Origin: Ruminococcus sp.
GTDB taxonomy: Bacteria > Bacillota > Clostridia > Oscillospirales > Ruminococcaceae
Direction: 5' to 3'
DNA length: 64,000 bases
Assembly (NCBI GenBank): GCA_017472145.1
Contig: JAFUQX010000058.1
Location: 124,001-188,000, forward strand
Below the pieces are notes generated by a model. It worked only from the letters and a program-made list of their open reading frames with translations, did no database searches and had not been told where the DNA came from. A program made the position numbers and the translations under genes. Below are positions 53,966 through 62,370 of this stretch, one piece after another; within the stretch, counting starts at the first letter, position 1; the number at the start of each line of letters is the position of its first letter.

Positions 53966-55144
53966 ACCAATCAAAGCATTCCTGATTCGATCCAGGGCCT
54001 CAGCCAAAACGCTCCTCGGGCAGGCAACATTGATACGCTGAAATCCCTTTCCGCATTCGCCAAATATTTGCCCGCTATCAAGCCAGAGCTTTGCCTTGTG
54101 GACAATCAAATGCTCCAGTTCATCTGCGCTCAGTCCTGCGGCCCGGAAATCTAACCATACAAGATATGTCCCCTCAAGCTCTATCATGTTCACTCCAGGA
54201 AGATTTTCTTCTACATACTTTTTAGTGAATGCAATGTTATCTGCCACATAGGACAGCATCGCCTGATACCATTCTTCACCTTGACTATATGCGGCTTCAC
54301 AAGCAACAAGACCCATTACACCCAATTGGCTTGTGCCTGCTGCGTCTAGTTCTTTCCGGAATCTTTTTTTCAGCTCCCGGTTGGGAATAAAGATATTAGA
54401 CATCATCATGCTGGCCAGATTGAATGTTTTGCTGGGAGATGTACAGGTAATGCTGATGTTCTCATACTCCTTTTTCAGACCTGCAAACACAACATGCTTC
54501 CCGCGAAATACAAGATCCTGATGAATCTCGTCGCTTACCACGATCACATCATGTTTTACACAAATATCTCCAAGCCTTATAAGCTCTGCTTCTGTCCATA
54601 CTCTCCCCACCGGATTATGCGGATTGCACAGAAAAAATAGTTTAATTTTTTCATCGATCAGCTTTTTCTCAAAGTCCTCAAAATCAATGTGATACCGGTT
54701 GTCTTCACCAAGATATAGGTTATTGCTTACAACTCTTCTTCCATTGTCCTCGATTACTTCCGAAAAAGGATAATATACGGGCTGCTGCAATAAAACTCCA
54801 TCACCGGGATCGGTGTATGCTTTTACAGCCATTGCAAGAGCAAAAACAACTCCTGGTGTTTTCACCAGCCATCTTTCGTTCACGTCCCAGTTATGATGCT
54901 TTTTCATCCACTTTCTCACAATTTCAAAATACGGCGTTTGTACCTCGCTGTATCCAAATATACCATGCCTAGCCCGCTCAACAAGTGCATCTTCAATATA
55001 GGAAGAGGTCTCAAAATCCATGTCGGCCACCCACAATGGCAATACATCCTCTGGCAAACCTCGTCTTTTGGCAAAATCATACTTTAAGCTTCTTGTATTG
55101 CGTCTGTCTATGATCCTATCAAAGTCAAGATTTCTCTCGGCCAT
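53963..55144 (-). CDS. MalY/PatB-type C-S lyase (cystathionine beta-lyase)
   Basis: A 393-residue fold-type I PLP enzyme with LPLWVADMDFETSSYIEDAL, NPHNPVGRVWTEAEL, VVSDEIHQDLV and the PLP lysine in CTSPSKTFNLASMM. MalY/PatB enzymes cleave cystathionine or cysteine S-conjugates to give homocysteine or thiols, pyruvate and ammonia. It overlaps the cystathionine synthase gene by 20 bases; the start is the ATG after GAGGG. It may also break down organosulfur conjugates that the island imports. Confidence 0.92.
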   Translation of the reverse strand: MAERNLDFDRIIDRRNTRSLKYDFAKRRGLPEDVLPLWVADMDFETSSYIEDALVERARHGIFGYSEVQTPYFEIVRKWMKKHHNWDVNERWLVKTPGVVFALAMAVKAYTDPGDGVLLQQPVYYPFSEVIEDNGRRVVSNNLYLGEDNRYHIDFEDFEKKLIDEKIKLFFLCNPHNPVGRVWTEAELIRLGDICVKHDVIVVSDEIHQDLVFRGKHVVFAGLKKEYENISITCTSPSKTFNLASMMMSNIFIPNRELKKRFRKELDAAGTSQLGVMGLVACEAAYSQGEEWYQAMLSYVADNIAFTKKYVEENLPGVNMIELEGTYLVWLDFRAAGLSADELEHLIVHKAKLWLDSGQIFGECGKGFQRINVACPRSVLAEALDRIRNALIG

Positions 55145-56300
55145 ACTGTTCACCCTCTATCTCACGAAATACCTTGTTTAACTCATACAGCAAATCCTCT
55201 GCATTTTCGATTCCAACGGATAACCGGAGCGTACTTTCCGTAATTCCATTCTTTTCACGAATTTCCTTAGGAACATCTGCATGTGTCTGTGTAGTCGGAT
55301 ATGTGATCAGCGTTTCCACGCCTCCCAGACTTTCTGCAAACTTGATCATACGCACTTTTTCCAGAATTGCCAAAGCAAACTCCTTGTTTTTAAGCTGGAA
55401 TGTCAGCATAGCACCAAAGCCTCTCGCCTGCTTTTTCATAATATTATAACCCGGATGCTCCGGAAGACCTGGATATATTACCCTTGTAACCGCACTTTGC
55501 GCCTTCAGCCAGTTTGCAATTTCAAGTGCATTGCTCTGTGCTTTTTCCATACGGATACCGAGTGTTTTGATTCCGCGAAGGATCAGCCAGCTGTCAAATG
55601 GTGCAAGTCCTGCTCCGGTTGTCTTTATCAGAAAAGCAAACTTTTCACGAATGTCCTCCCTGTTTGTAACCAGAAAGCCTGCCAATGTGTCATTATGTCC
55701 GCCAAGATATTTCGTTCCGCTGTGCACAACAATATCTGCTCCTAAATCCAACGGATTCTGAAGATAGGGTGACAGAAATGTATTATCAACAATCAGCAGC
55801 AGGCGGTGTCTTTTTGCAATTTCAGAAAGTGCTGCTATATCGGTTACATTCATCATCGGATTGGTCGGTGTCTCGATATAGATGGCTTTTGTATTTTCCT
55901 GAATGTAACTTTCCACGTCGTCCCTACAGCAGTCAATACTGGAAAATGTAACCCCGTTCTTCTCAGATACATTCCTGAAAAGCCGTATACTTCCCCCATA
56001 AAGATCCGCATCCGCAATCAGATGATCTCCTGGCTGAAACAGCTCCATCAGCAATGCAATTGCAGCCATGCCAGTCGAAAATGCAAATGCGTCTGTTCCG
56101 TTTTCCAATGCTGCAACGACTTTTTCCAAATGCTCTCTGGTTGGATTCTGAAGTCTGCTGTAATCATACCCAGTGCTTTTACCGACTCCCGGATGTGCGT
56201 AGGTGGCCGTCTGGTAGATCGGATAGCTGATAGAACCATAATTATTACAGCCGCCTTCTTCTTCCAAGTGCAGACACTTTGTCTCAATCGCCCTTTTCAT
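55125..56300 (-). CDS. Cystathionine gamma-synthase/lyase family enzyme
   Basis: A 391-residue Cys/Met-metabolism PLP enzyme with YSRLQNPTREHLEKVVAALE, FSTGMAAIALLME, IYIETPTNPMMNV, VVDNT-type IVDNTFLSPYLQNPL and the PLP lysine in VVHSGTKYLGGHND. Family members make cystathionine from activated homoserine and cysteine or degrade it. Some take sulfide or methanethiol directly. The sequence alone does not separate these. It follows the LysR gene by 18 bases with an AGGAGG site and precedes the C-S lyase. Confidence 0.93.
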   Translation of the reverse strand: MKRAIETKCLHLEEEGGCNNYGSISYPIYQTATYAHPGVGKSTGYDYSRLQNPTREHLEKVVAALENGTDAFAFSTGMAAIALLMELFQPGDHLIADADLYGGSIRLFRNVSEKNGVTFSSIDCCRDDVESYIQENTKAIYIETPTNPMMNVTDIAALSEIAKRHRLLLIVDNTFLSPYLQNPLDLGADIVVHSGTKYLGGHNDTLAGFLVTNREDIREKFAFLIKTTGAGLAPFDSWLILRGIKTLGIRMEKAQSNALEIANWLKAQSAVTRVIYPGLPEHPGYNIMKKQARGFGAMLTFQLKNKEFALAILEKVRMIKFAESLGGVETLITYPTTQTHADVPKEIREKNGITESTLRLSVGIENAEDLLYELNKVFREIEGEQYGREKS

Positions 56301-56318
56301 ATTGTATTTTCCTCCTTG

Positions 56319-57230
56319 CTATAACAGTGATTTATCCTTATATTTTGCAATTTCTTCCAGATATTTTTCTCCGATCGCACTTAAAACTGCATCTTTTCGG
56401 GAGATATATCCAATGGTCATTTTTTCATTGGATTTCAGCTTTACGGCGCAATAATCCTGACCGTTCAAATCCTCGCATATAATGCCTGAGCATAAGGTAT
56501 ACCCATTCAAGCCAACCATCAGATTCAGCATAGTGGCTCTGTCATTTGCTCTGATAAACCGCTTATACTGATATGTGCTTAAAACTTCCTCTGCAAAATA
56601 AAATGAATTATATTCTCCCTGTGCAAATCCAAGACATGGATACTCTTCCAGCTCCTCCAAAGCGATCTCCTTTTGCCCGGCTAGAGGATGACCTTTCCAC
56701 ATATACACATAGATACCACATTCCAACAGCGGAACAAAACGCAGTCCGGCTTCAGCAAATATCTTTGTAAGCACACTTCTGTTATAATCATTCAAATACA
56801 GAATGCCAATCTCACTCTTGTGATTTTTTACATTATCAATCACCTCATGGGTCTTGGTCTCATGCACCTCAAATTCATATTCATCCATTCCATATTGCTT
56901 TACCAATTCTACAAAAGCATTTACTGCAAATGTGTAATGCTGCATAGAGACACTGAACTGTTTCTTCAGATTGACCTGCGATACAAACTTTGCATCTAAG
57001 ATATCATACTGTTCAATTACAGATTTGGCATAACCAATGAATTCGGCCCCTTTGGTTGTGAGCGTGATTCCATTCTTAGAACGTATGAAAATATCAAAAC
57101 CAATCTCCTTTTCCAGTGAATGGATTGCCGACGAGAGACTGGGCTGAGAGATAAAAAGCTTTTTGGAAGCTTCATTCAGGGAATGTTCTCCAGCTACTGC
57201 AATCACATATTTCAGCTGAACGAGTGTCAT
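56319..57230 (-). CDS. LysR-family regulator (CysB/CmbR-like)
   Basis: A 303-residue regulator with an N-terminal helix-turn-helix (LKYVIAVAGEHSLNEASKKL, SQPSLSSAIHSLEKEIGFDI) and a LysR effector domain. The neighbours suggest a sulfur regulator of the CysB/CmbR/MetR kind that answers to O-acetylserine or homocysteine. The start is the ATG after TAGGAG; the nine-codon extension is not needed. An inverted repeat lies in its promoter. Confidence 0.9.
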   Translation of the reverse strand: MTLVQLKYVIAVAGEHSLNEASKKLFISQPSLSSAIHSLEKEIGFDIFIRSKNGITLTTKGAEFIGYAKSVIEQYDILDAKFVSQVNLKKQFSVSMQHYTFAVNAFVELVKQYGMDEYEFEVHETKTHEVIDNVKNHKSEIGILYLNDYNRSVLTKIFAEAGLRFVPLLECGIYVYMWKGHPLAGQKEIALEELEEYPCLGFAQGEYNSFYFAEEVLSTYQYKRFIRANDRATMLNLMVGLNGYTLCSGIICEDLNGQDYCAVKLKSNEKMTIGYISRKDAVLSAIGEKYLEEIAKYKDKSLL

Positions 57231-57256
57231 AAAACCATCTCCTATTCTTTCGATCA

Positions 57257-57304
57257 ATACAATAGGCTTTACTCTATTGTATCACAAATTACGGAATTTG
57301 TATA
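57257..57304 (-). promoter_or_regulatory. LysR gene promoter with LysR-type inverted repeat
   Basis: ATACAATAG (57257-57265) and CTATTGTAT (57274-57282) form a perfect 9-base inverted repeat of T-N-A type that overlaps the -10 hexamer TACAAT. A weak -35 TATACA lies 17 bases upstream. The transcript start region also carries AAAGCCTAT, as do the twin sulfur promoters. Autoregulation is likely. Confidence 0.6.
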
Positions 57305-57345
57305 ATTCATTTTTCCTTTAGCCGTTAATCGTTTTCTCCAATAGA

Positions 57346-57375
57346 TAAAAAAGCAGTTCATGTAAAACTGCTTTC
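57346..57375 (-). terminator. Intrinsic terminator after the rhodanese/PP-loop gene
   Basis: Minus-strand stem AAAGCAGTT/AACTGCTTT with a seven-base loop and T-run. It follows the second stop codon (57388) rather than the amber codon at 57517. Confidence 0.8.
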
Positions 57376-57387
57376 TCATGCATTTTA

Positions 57388-57516
57388 TCATTGCTTCTCA
57401 TCATATTCTTCCAGAAAATGATGTTTCACACCGCCTTGTTTATATGCAATCACAGTATCCAGGTTTACATTCTCCACACTTTTAAATATATGGTTTTCAA
57501 CCTGCGGATTGATCTG
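57388..57516 (-). pseudogene. In-frame C-terminal extension beyond the amber codon
   Basis: Forty-two codons and TGA in the same frame as the rhodanese/PP-loop gene, beginning immediately after TAG. The peptide QINPQVENHIFKSVENVNLD and the later FLEEYDE look like the normal end of TtcA-like proteins, followed at once by the terminator. I read this as coding sequence cut off by a point mutation or decoded by read-through. Confidence 0.7.
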
Positions 57517-58521
57517 CTACAGCGTTTTTATCAATTCCTTGATCTCCACTCTTTTAGAACGGTTTTCTTCGTTATTACATGTAGTACAGGTATCTGTAAA
57601 CTTGCAGGCACATTGAATAAAATGAAGTCCATTATAATCTCTCCAAGCCTTAATATCATCTTCTCTTACCAGATATAACGGACGTATCAGCTCCATTCCC
57701 TCAAAATTTGTGCTGTGCAATTTTGGCATCATAGTTTGAATCTGTGCCCCATAAAGCAGCCCCATAAGAATGGTTTCAATCACATCGTCATAATGATGTC
57801 CCAACGCAATTTTATTGCATCCCATCTTCTTTGCAAAGCTGTACAAATACCCTCTCCTCATTCTGGCACATAGATAACAAGGCGATTTATCCACATGATA
57901 TACGGAATCGAAAATGTCAGACTCAAATATAGTAATGGGTAGGCCTAGCTTCTTTGCATTATTCTCTATCACCTTACGATTCTCCGGACTATACCCAGGA
58001 TCCATTACAAGAAACTTCAGGCCAAAGTCAAATTTATTATGATTCTTCAGTTCCTGAAAGCATTTGGCCATCAGCATAGAATCTTTTCCGCCGGATATAC
58101 ATACTGCGATCTGATCTCCCGGTTTTACAAGCTCATATATGCGAATTGCTTTTGTAAATCTTGACCAGATGGTTTTTTTGAATTTCTTCCGCAGGCTCTG
58201 CGCTGCATTATCGGCCTTCTCCTTTTCATCTTTCTCATTCATCGTATCTATAAGCCATGCAATATATCCGCCCTCAAGACTTTCTGCATCAAATCCCTTT
58301 TCCTTTAGCCGTTCTGCTGCTTCTATGCTGAATTGACCTCTGCTGCAACAAATGACCAGTTTCTTCGATTTGTCGATCCATTCACTGTTTTCAATTTCTT
58401 CTGCCTTCAGACGTACAGCTCCTGGCATTATTCCATGCGCCGCCTCTATTTCATTACGCACATCAATTATCTGGTAACTTTCCTTATCTAATGATTTTAA
58501 CTTCTGCACTGAAATGCTCAT
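57517..58521 (-). CDS. Rhodanese-PP-loop ATPase fusion (TtcA-like), interrupted by amber codon
   Basis: A 334-residue protein as read to the first stop. Residues 1-100 form a rhodanese domain with the active cysteine in VICCSRGQFSIEA. Residues 115-334 form a TtcA-like PP-loop enzyme: ISGGKDSMLM, SPCYLCARMRRGYLY and GHHYDDVIETIL. Such enzymes transfer sulfur to tRNA or proteins. The frame continues after TAG (57517-57519) for 42 codons (QINPQVENHIFKSVENVNLD onward) to TGA at 57388, matching the usual C-terminus. So this is either a premature stop or read-through. The start is the ATG with GGAAGGAG upstream. Confidence 0.85.
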   Translation of the reverse strand: MSISVQKLKSLDKESYQIIDVRNEIEAAHGIMPGAVRLKAEEIENSEWIDKSKKLVICCSRGQFSIEAAERLKEKGFDAESLEGGYIAWLIDTMNEKDEKEKADNAAQSLRKKFKKTIWSRFTKAIRIYELVKPGDQIAVCISGGKDSMLMAKCFQELKNHNKFDFGLKFLVMDPGYSPENRKVIENNAKKLGLPITIFESDIFDSVYHVDKSPCYLCARMRRGYLYSFAKKMGCNKIALGHHYDDVIETILMGLLYGAQIQTMMPKLHSTNFEGMELIRPLYLVREDDIKAWRDYNGLHFIQCACKFTDTCTTCNNEENRSKRVEIKELIKTL

Positions 58522-58566
58522 ATTAATCTCCTTCCAATGCTGCACAAATCCTTTACGACCCTCCTG

Positions 58567-58671
58567 CTATGACCCGAACAGCCTCACAAGCAGCACAACC
58601 GCTGTGCGGCCCGGAATATCCCTCATCCTAAGTTGTAAAAGCAAACAGCAGATAACAAACAGGCCGTTCAT
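58567..58671 (-). CDS. Possible leader peptide upstream of the rhodanese/PP-loop gene
   Basis: A 34-codon frame starting MNGLFVICCLLLQ, with two adjacent Cys codons, lies in the 200-base leader of the rhodanese/PP-loop mRNA. The ribosome site (GCGGGCGG, about 14 bases away) is poor and no terminator was found before the gene. It is listed because the two other promoters of the island carry Cys-containing leaders. Confidence 0.25.
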   Translation of the reverse strand: MNGLFVICCLLLQLRMRDIPGRTAVVLLVRLFGS

Positions 58672-58727
58672 ATTGTGAAGCCGCCCGCTGTTTCAAATGC
58701 CTATCAATCATATCAACTATATCGTGT

Positions 58728-58756
58728 ATTATACACTTTTTTTCCGTATTTGTCAA
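58728..58756 (-). promoter_or_regulatory. Promoter of the rhodanese/PP-loop gene
   Basis: Minus-strand TTGACA at 58751-58756, 17-base spacer, TATAAT at 58728-58733. The spacer (GGAAA then GTG before TATAAT) resembles the twin sulfur promoters. The transcript has a leader of about 200 bases. Confidence 0.8.
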
Positions 58757-58763
58757 TGGGTCT

Positions 58764-58797
58764 GAAAAACCGCCTGTGAAGTGAGTCACAGGCGGTT
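58764..58797 (-). terminator. Intrinsic terminator of the 58829-59284 gene
   Basis: Perfect 12-base stem AACCGCCTGTGA/TCACAGGCGGTT followed by TTTC on the minus strand, ending eight bases before the next promoter's -35. Confidence 0.85.
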
Positions 58798-58828
58798 AGG
58801 AAACCATATTTGTTGTACAAGTTAAATT

Positions 58829-59284
58829 TTACACGCCAACATACGGACTGATTTTGTATGCTTGAACGTTTATATCAAAAGTTTCAAGGTACGGAATCCC
58901 ATCTTCATATGTCCAACGCTCAATATATGTTGGCTTTACAGCAAATAGCCGCTCATTTTTTAACATTGTATAAGCATCATAAGAACCTTTGAAACATTCT
59001 TGAAAGCAGTCACAAAAAAGGGAATTTTGCAGTGGGTGTCCCATTTCCTCACAAATCCCTTCGATTTGTATGTTGTCTATACACAAAGCCACATTGTGGT
59101 TATTTGAAAGCTGGCGGTATTTCTTAAAAGTGACATCCGTTTGAAAATAAAATATCCCATTAATCTGAACAACACTCATCATTCGTGAGGACACAATATT
59201 GTTTTCTGATGTTGAAAGCACCATTTTTCTTCCTTTGCCGAAATCTGAGAGAAGGGCTTGAAACTTATTAAGAAATGTATTCAT
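58829..59284 (-). CDS. Pyridoxamine-oxidase-like split-barrel protein
   Basis: A 151-residue PNPOx-like protein (GKGRKMVLSTSENNIVSSRM, FYFQTDVTFKKYRQLSNN, VALCIDNIQIEGICEEMG). It probably binds a flavin. It is distinct from the similar protein at 36470-36880. The start is the ATG after GGAGGAG, which lies inside the end of the methyltransferase remnant. Confidence 0.8.
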   Translation of the reverse strand: MNTFLNKFQALLSDFGKGRKMVLSTSENNIVSSRMMSVVQINGIFYFQTDVTFKKYRQLSNNHNVALCIDNIQIEGICEEMGHPLQNSLFCDCFQECFKGSYDAYTMLKNERLFAVKPTYIERWTYEDGIPYLETFDINVQAYKISPYVGV

Positions 59285-59420
59285 TTGCTCCTCCAAAACT
59301 CCAATTCAGGATCCTCTGATAGAACACTTCCGGATAAATATCTCTGTATTTTGCATAATCCTGAGAGGTCTGGCCCCAATCGAAAGGCTTTCCTCCATCA
59401 ATATTATTTAATTTCTGCAT
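59268..59420 (-). pseudogene. N-terminal remnant of a SAM-dependent methyltransferase
   Basis: Fifty codons from an ATG with GAGGGG upstream. The peptide KPFDWGQTSQDYAKYRDIYP matches the beginning of a common class I methyltransferase group, but the SAM-binding core is missing and the frame ends after about 11 unrelated residues. It keeps a strong promoter (59460-59488), which now drives the flavin-protein gene that overlaps its end. Confidence 0.65.
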
Positions 59421-59459
59421 AGGAACATTCCCCTCGGATTCTGAAACATATTTTATTAC

Positions 59460-59488
59460 ATTATACCCCATCTTCCCCAAAAAGTCAA
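59460..59488 (-). promoter_or_regulatory. Promoter of the methyltransferase remnant and split-barrel gene
   Basis: Minus-strand TTGACT at 59483-59488, 17-base spacer, TATAAT at 59460-59465. Confidence 0.75.
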
Positions 59489-59573
59489 CTTCTTTCCTTT
59501 ATCAAAAAGAACTGTTCCGGCCGCAGTCATCCAGACGATACTTTCATACGCTTTCATTATACTGGATGATATG

Positions 59574-60266
59574 TCAACAAGGCTGTACAGTATCTCCTCC
59601 GGCATTGAAACGATAACCAACACCCCGGATCGTTTCAATGTATTTTCCGCAGTCCCCAAGCTTGGCCCGAAGCGTCCGCATATGTACATCCACCGTTCTG
59701 CTTTCATTGCCAAAAGTATATCCCCACACTTCAGATAAAAGCTCTTCACGAGTATAAACCCGGCCATAATTTTTCATCATCAAAAGGAGTATTTCAAATT
59801 CTTTGAGTGTCAGAACCACATTTTCTTTGTTCACCAACACCAAATGCTTTACAGGACACATATAAAGATTTCCGCAAACATATTCCTCCTGGTTTTTTGC
59901 AGCTTTTGTTCTACGCAGAAGTGCACGGATCCGGGATATCAGCTCCATGGTGCCAAAGGGCTTGACAATATAATCATCTGCACCTTTGTCCAGTGCAATG
60001 ACCTTATCATACTCCGTAGATTTTGCGGTCAGCATGATAACCGGCATATTCTGTGTATCGGATCGTTTGCGAAGCTGATCAAGAATTTGCAGGCCGTCCT
60101 CACCGGGAAGCATCACATCCAGAAGCAGAAGGGACGGCACTCTCTGTCCCAACGCATTCCAAAAATCCTGCGGATGCGAAAATCCCTCTGCCTTATACCC
60201 CGCACGGCTCAAGGCGTAAAGAACAAATTCACAGGTATTATTTTCATCATCGAGTATGTAAATCAT
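59574..60266 (-). CDS. OmpR/PhoB-family response regulator, no adjacent kinase
   Basis: A 230-residue regulator. The receiver domain has LDDENN, the phospho-acceptor Asp in LLLLDVMLPGEDG and Lys in IVKPFG. The winged helix has LTLKEFEILLLMMKNYGRVY and SRTVDVHMRTLRAKLGDCGK. The start is the ATG after AAAGGTG. The region downstream (59490-59573) holds no kinase, so it is an orphan or its kinase was lost. Confidence 0.9.
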   Translation of the reverse strand: MIYILDDENNTCEFVLYALSRAGYKAEGFSHPQDFWNALGQRVPSLLLLDVMLPGEDGLQILDQLRKRSDTQNMPVIMLTAKSTEYDKVIALDKGADDYIVKPFGTMELISRIRALLRRTKAAKNQEEYVCGNLYMCPVKHLVLVNKENVVLTLKEFEILLLMMKNYGRVYTREELLSEVWGYTFGNESRTVDVHMRTLRAKLGDCGKYIETIRGVGYRFNAGGDTVQPC

Positions 60267-60393
60267 GTAGTACACCTTTCTTCTACGGTTTTGATACAAT
60301 ATTATTGTACCAAAGCAAGATGAAGTCTGAAACCGCTGTTCCATAAATTCTGCGTAAAATCAGAGAATCGAACACCTATGCTGCTGACAGCAG

Positions 60394-60423
60394 AAAAAAG
60401 GCCCGAGATATGGGCCTTTTTTT
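60394..60423 (-). terminator. Intrinsic terminator of the phn operon
   Basis: Minus-strand stem AAAGGCCC/GGGCCTTT with a nine-base loop followed by a T-run, overlapping the stop codon of the acetyltransferase gene. Confidence 0.85.
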
Positions 60424-60877
60424 AATAGAAATCACATTTTGCATTCATGAGACGCAATGTAAACTTGTCATGTGTCTTTTTCATACTTTCCCGCTGATAA
60501 AACCGATGGGCACAAACTCGTTTTTTATGACTGCCGACTTCAAGCTGTTCACATAAACACTTCCTTGCGGTTTCTGATGCTGCTGCCAGCAGCTGCCGGC
60601 CAATTCCCTGCGAACGAAAGCCGTCCAACACTGCCAGCTCCATAATTTCGGCAATCCTTGCAGCATGATGCAATTGGTATTCCATGCGCATATGGAGCGT
60701 ACCGACAACCTGTCCGTTCAGTTCAGCCACCAGGATCACATGGTTCTGATCGTCTGACATTGCCTCATAGCCATAAGCAAACTCTGTTTCCGGAAGCTTT
60801 TCATCTTCCATTTCACAAATCAGCTGATAGACCGCTGAAAGATCGTCCGCCGCCGCTTCCCGTATCAACACCTTCAT
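60422..60877 (-). CDS. GNAT acetyltransferase of the phn operon (PhnO-like)
   Basis: A 151-residue acetyltransferase with the acetyl-CoA motif VLDGFRSQGIGRQLLAAASE and RFYQRESMKKTHDKFTLRL. PhnO acetylates aminoalkylphosphonates before carbon-phosphorus lyase acts. The four-base overlap with the PHP esterase gene and the terminator right after it place it as the last gene of the phn operon, which supports this role. Confidence 0.85.
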   Translation of the reverse strand: MKVLIREAAADDLSAVYQLICEMEDEKLPETEFAYGYEAMSDDQNHVILVAELNGQVVGTLHMRMEYQLHHAARIAEIMELAVLDGFRSQGIGRQLLAAASETARKCLCEQLEVGSHKKRVCAHRFYQRESMKKTHDKFTLRLMNAKCDFY

Positions 60878-61677
60878 CCGAAGATACGCACTGCGCCGCT
60901 TGCTTCTGCGATATAATCACCGATATCAGGTGAATTCAGTTCATAGCGTCCGTGAAAGTCACTGCCGCCTGTAAGAAACAGCCCGTATCGCTCCGCATAC
61001 TCTTTTATAATGGCTTTATCTTTTTCTGAATTGGCATGATGGTTCAGTTCAAGTCCATCTAATCCGCTTTCGACAAGTGCAGGGATCAGCTCGAAATTCT
61101 GCTGCTGTCCACTGTGAGCCAGTACGGCAAATCCGCCGGCTTCCTTGACCGCCCTGACCGCCTTGAACGGATCCATATACTCAATATCAAAATGACAGAT
61201 ACCGTTATTTTTAAAGGTATTGTAGTAGAATTCGCCGAACATCTCTCCTGCCCGGCCGCGGCTCACAAGATCATCCATAATATGCTGTTTGTAGATGTAT
61301 CTGCCGTCTGCTTTCGGGAGCTTTTCGATGTCAATCTCAAATCCATGCTGGTTGAGGATCTCGATCTGACGGAGAGAGTTTTCATGCCGGGCCTGCAAAG
61401 TCGGTGTCACAGCCTGTTCCAGAATCTCAGGTCTTCGGATATTGTATCCCAGAACATGCACCCTGAAATTCTTGTCATAATCAAAAGCAGAGATTTCAAT
61501 GCCAGCCAGAACCTTTACCTTATCGGAATATACCAGCTGATTTGCATGAGAGAGTGTGTCATGGTCTGTGATGACAATTCCGTCCAGCTGTTTTTCTTCC
61601 GCACGTCTGACAATTTCCGCAATATGCAGCGAGCCGTCAGAAACAGTGGAATGAATATGCATATCCGCTTTCATCAT
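60874..61677 (-). CDS. PHP-domain cyclic phosphate esterase (PhnPP-like)
   Basis: A 267-residue PHP phosphoesterase with metal ligands in KADMHIHSTVSDGSL, ITDHDTLSH, GIEISAFD, VLAHSG and GGSDFHG. In C-P lyase operons of some anaerobes (Eggerthella lenta) a PHP enzyme opens 5-phosphoribosyl 1,2-cyclic phosphate and removes the phosphate, doing the job of PhnP. The position between phnL and the acetyltransferase, with four-base overlaps, fits. Confidence 0.85.
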   Translation of the reverse strand: MMKADMHIHSTVSDGSLHIAEIVRRAEEKQLDGIVITDHDTLSHANQLVYSDKVKVLAGIEISAFDYDKNFRVHVLGYNIRRPEILEQAVTPTLQARHENSLRQIEILNQHGFEIDIEKLPKADGRYIYKQHIMDDLVSRGRAGEMFGEFYYNTFKNNGICHFDIEYMDPFKAVRAVKEAGGFAVLAHSGQQQNFELIPALVESGLDGLELNHHANSEKDKAIIKEYAERYGLFLTGGSDFHGRYELNSPDIGDYIAEASGAVRIFG

Positions 61678-62366
61678 ACAAAACTGCCCTCCGAAATGTT
61701 ATATACCTTGTCACACAAGCCATCCATAAACTCAAGGTCGTGAAAAATTCCGATCATGCTCGTCTGCTCGTTCTTCAGCCTGATCAGTATATCCTTAACA
61801 AGAATTTTTGTCTTGTTGTCAAGAGAAGCTGTCGGCTCGTCAAGCAGCATCAGTCTTGGATTCTTTACCATGATATGTGCAAGATTCAGTCTCAGCCGTT
61901 CTCCGCCGGAAAAGGTATTCGGATAAATATCCCACAGACTCTTTGGAAGTCTGAAGTAATCCAGCATCTCCTCCGCTCTGGCCGCAGCCTGGGCCTTATC
62001 ACAACCGGTTTCCAGCAGAGCATTCATGACATGTTCCTTTGCAGTCGTTCTCGGCATGACACTCAGAAACTGTGACACATATCCGATTTCATGCTTGCGC
62101 AGGTGGAGCATCTCCCTTTCACTTGCTTTTGTCAGATCAATTCGGCCAAACGCCTCACTATCGTATATAATCTCTCCGCAGGTTGCCAGATATGTACGGT
62201 TGATACACTTGAGAATAGTGGATTTACCTGCACCAGACAGACCCACGATACCGATAAATTGGCCTTTATCGAGAGAAAAATTAACATTTTTACAAGATCT
62301 GATTTCTCTCTCCACATTGTGAAGATAGAAGTTTTTTGTAAGATTTTTGATTTGCAGAATCTGCAT
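61674..62366 (-). CDS. phnL: C-P lyase ABC-type subunit PhnL
   Basis: A 230-residue ABC ATPase with Walker A GLSGAGKST, the signature FSGGERLRLNLAHIM, Walker B LMLLDEPTASLD and the PhnL-like VSQFLSVMPRTTAKEHVM. It belongs to the C-P lyase complex rather than to a membrane transporter. The start is the ATG with CAGGAGG upstream, five bases before which phnM ends. Confidence 0.92.
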   Translation of the reverse strand: MQILQIKNLTKNFYLHNVEREIRSCKNVNFSLDKGQFIGIVGLSGAGKSTILKCINRTYLATCGEIIYDSEAFGRIDLTKASEREMLHLRKHEIGYVSQFLSVMPRTTAKEHVMNALLETGCDKAQAAARAEEMLDYFRLPKSLWDIYPNTFSGGERLRLNLAHIMVKNPRLMLLDEPTASLDNKTKILVKDILIRLKNEQTSMIGIFHDLEFMDGLCDKVYNISEGSFV

Positions 62367-62370
62367 TGTA

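Noticed and set aside
53976-54160. Plus-strand short frames over the C-S lyase gene
   Set aside because: They overlap a well-supported PLP enzyme gene in antisense and lack ribosome sites.
57517-57519. Pyrrolysine or recoded amber use
   Set aside because: Nothing in the window (pylT, pylS) supports it, and other genes here do not depend on amber decoding; point mutation or ordinary read-through is simpler.
60330-60365. tRNA-like T-loop sequence (GTTCGATTC on the minus strand)
   Set aside because: No matching acceptor, D-arm or anticodon arm could be folded around it.
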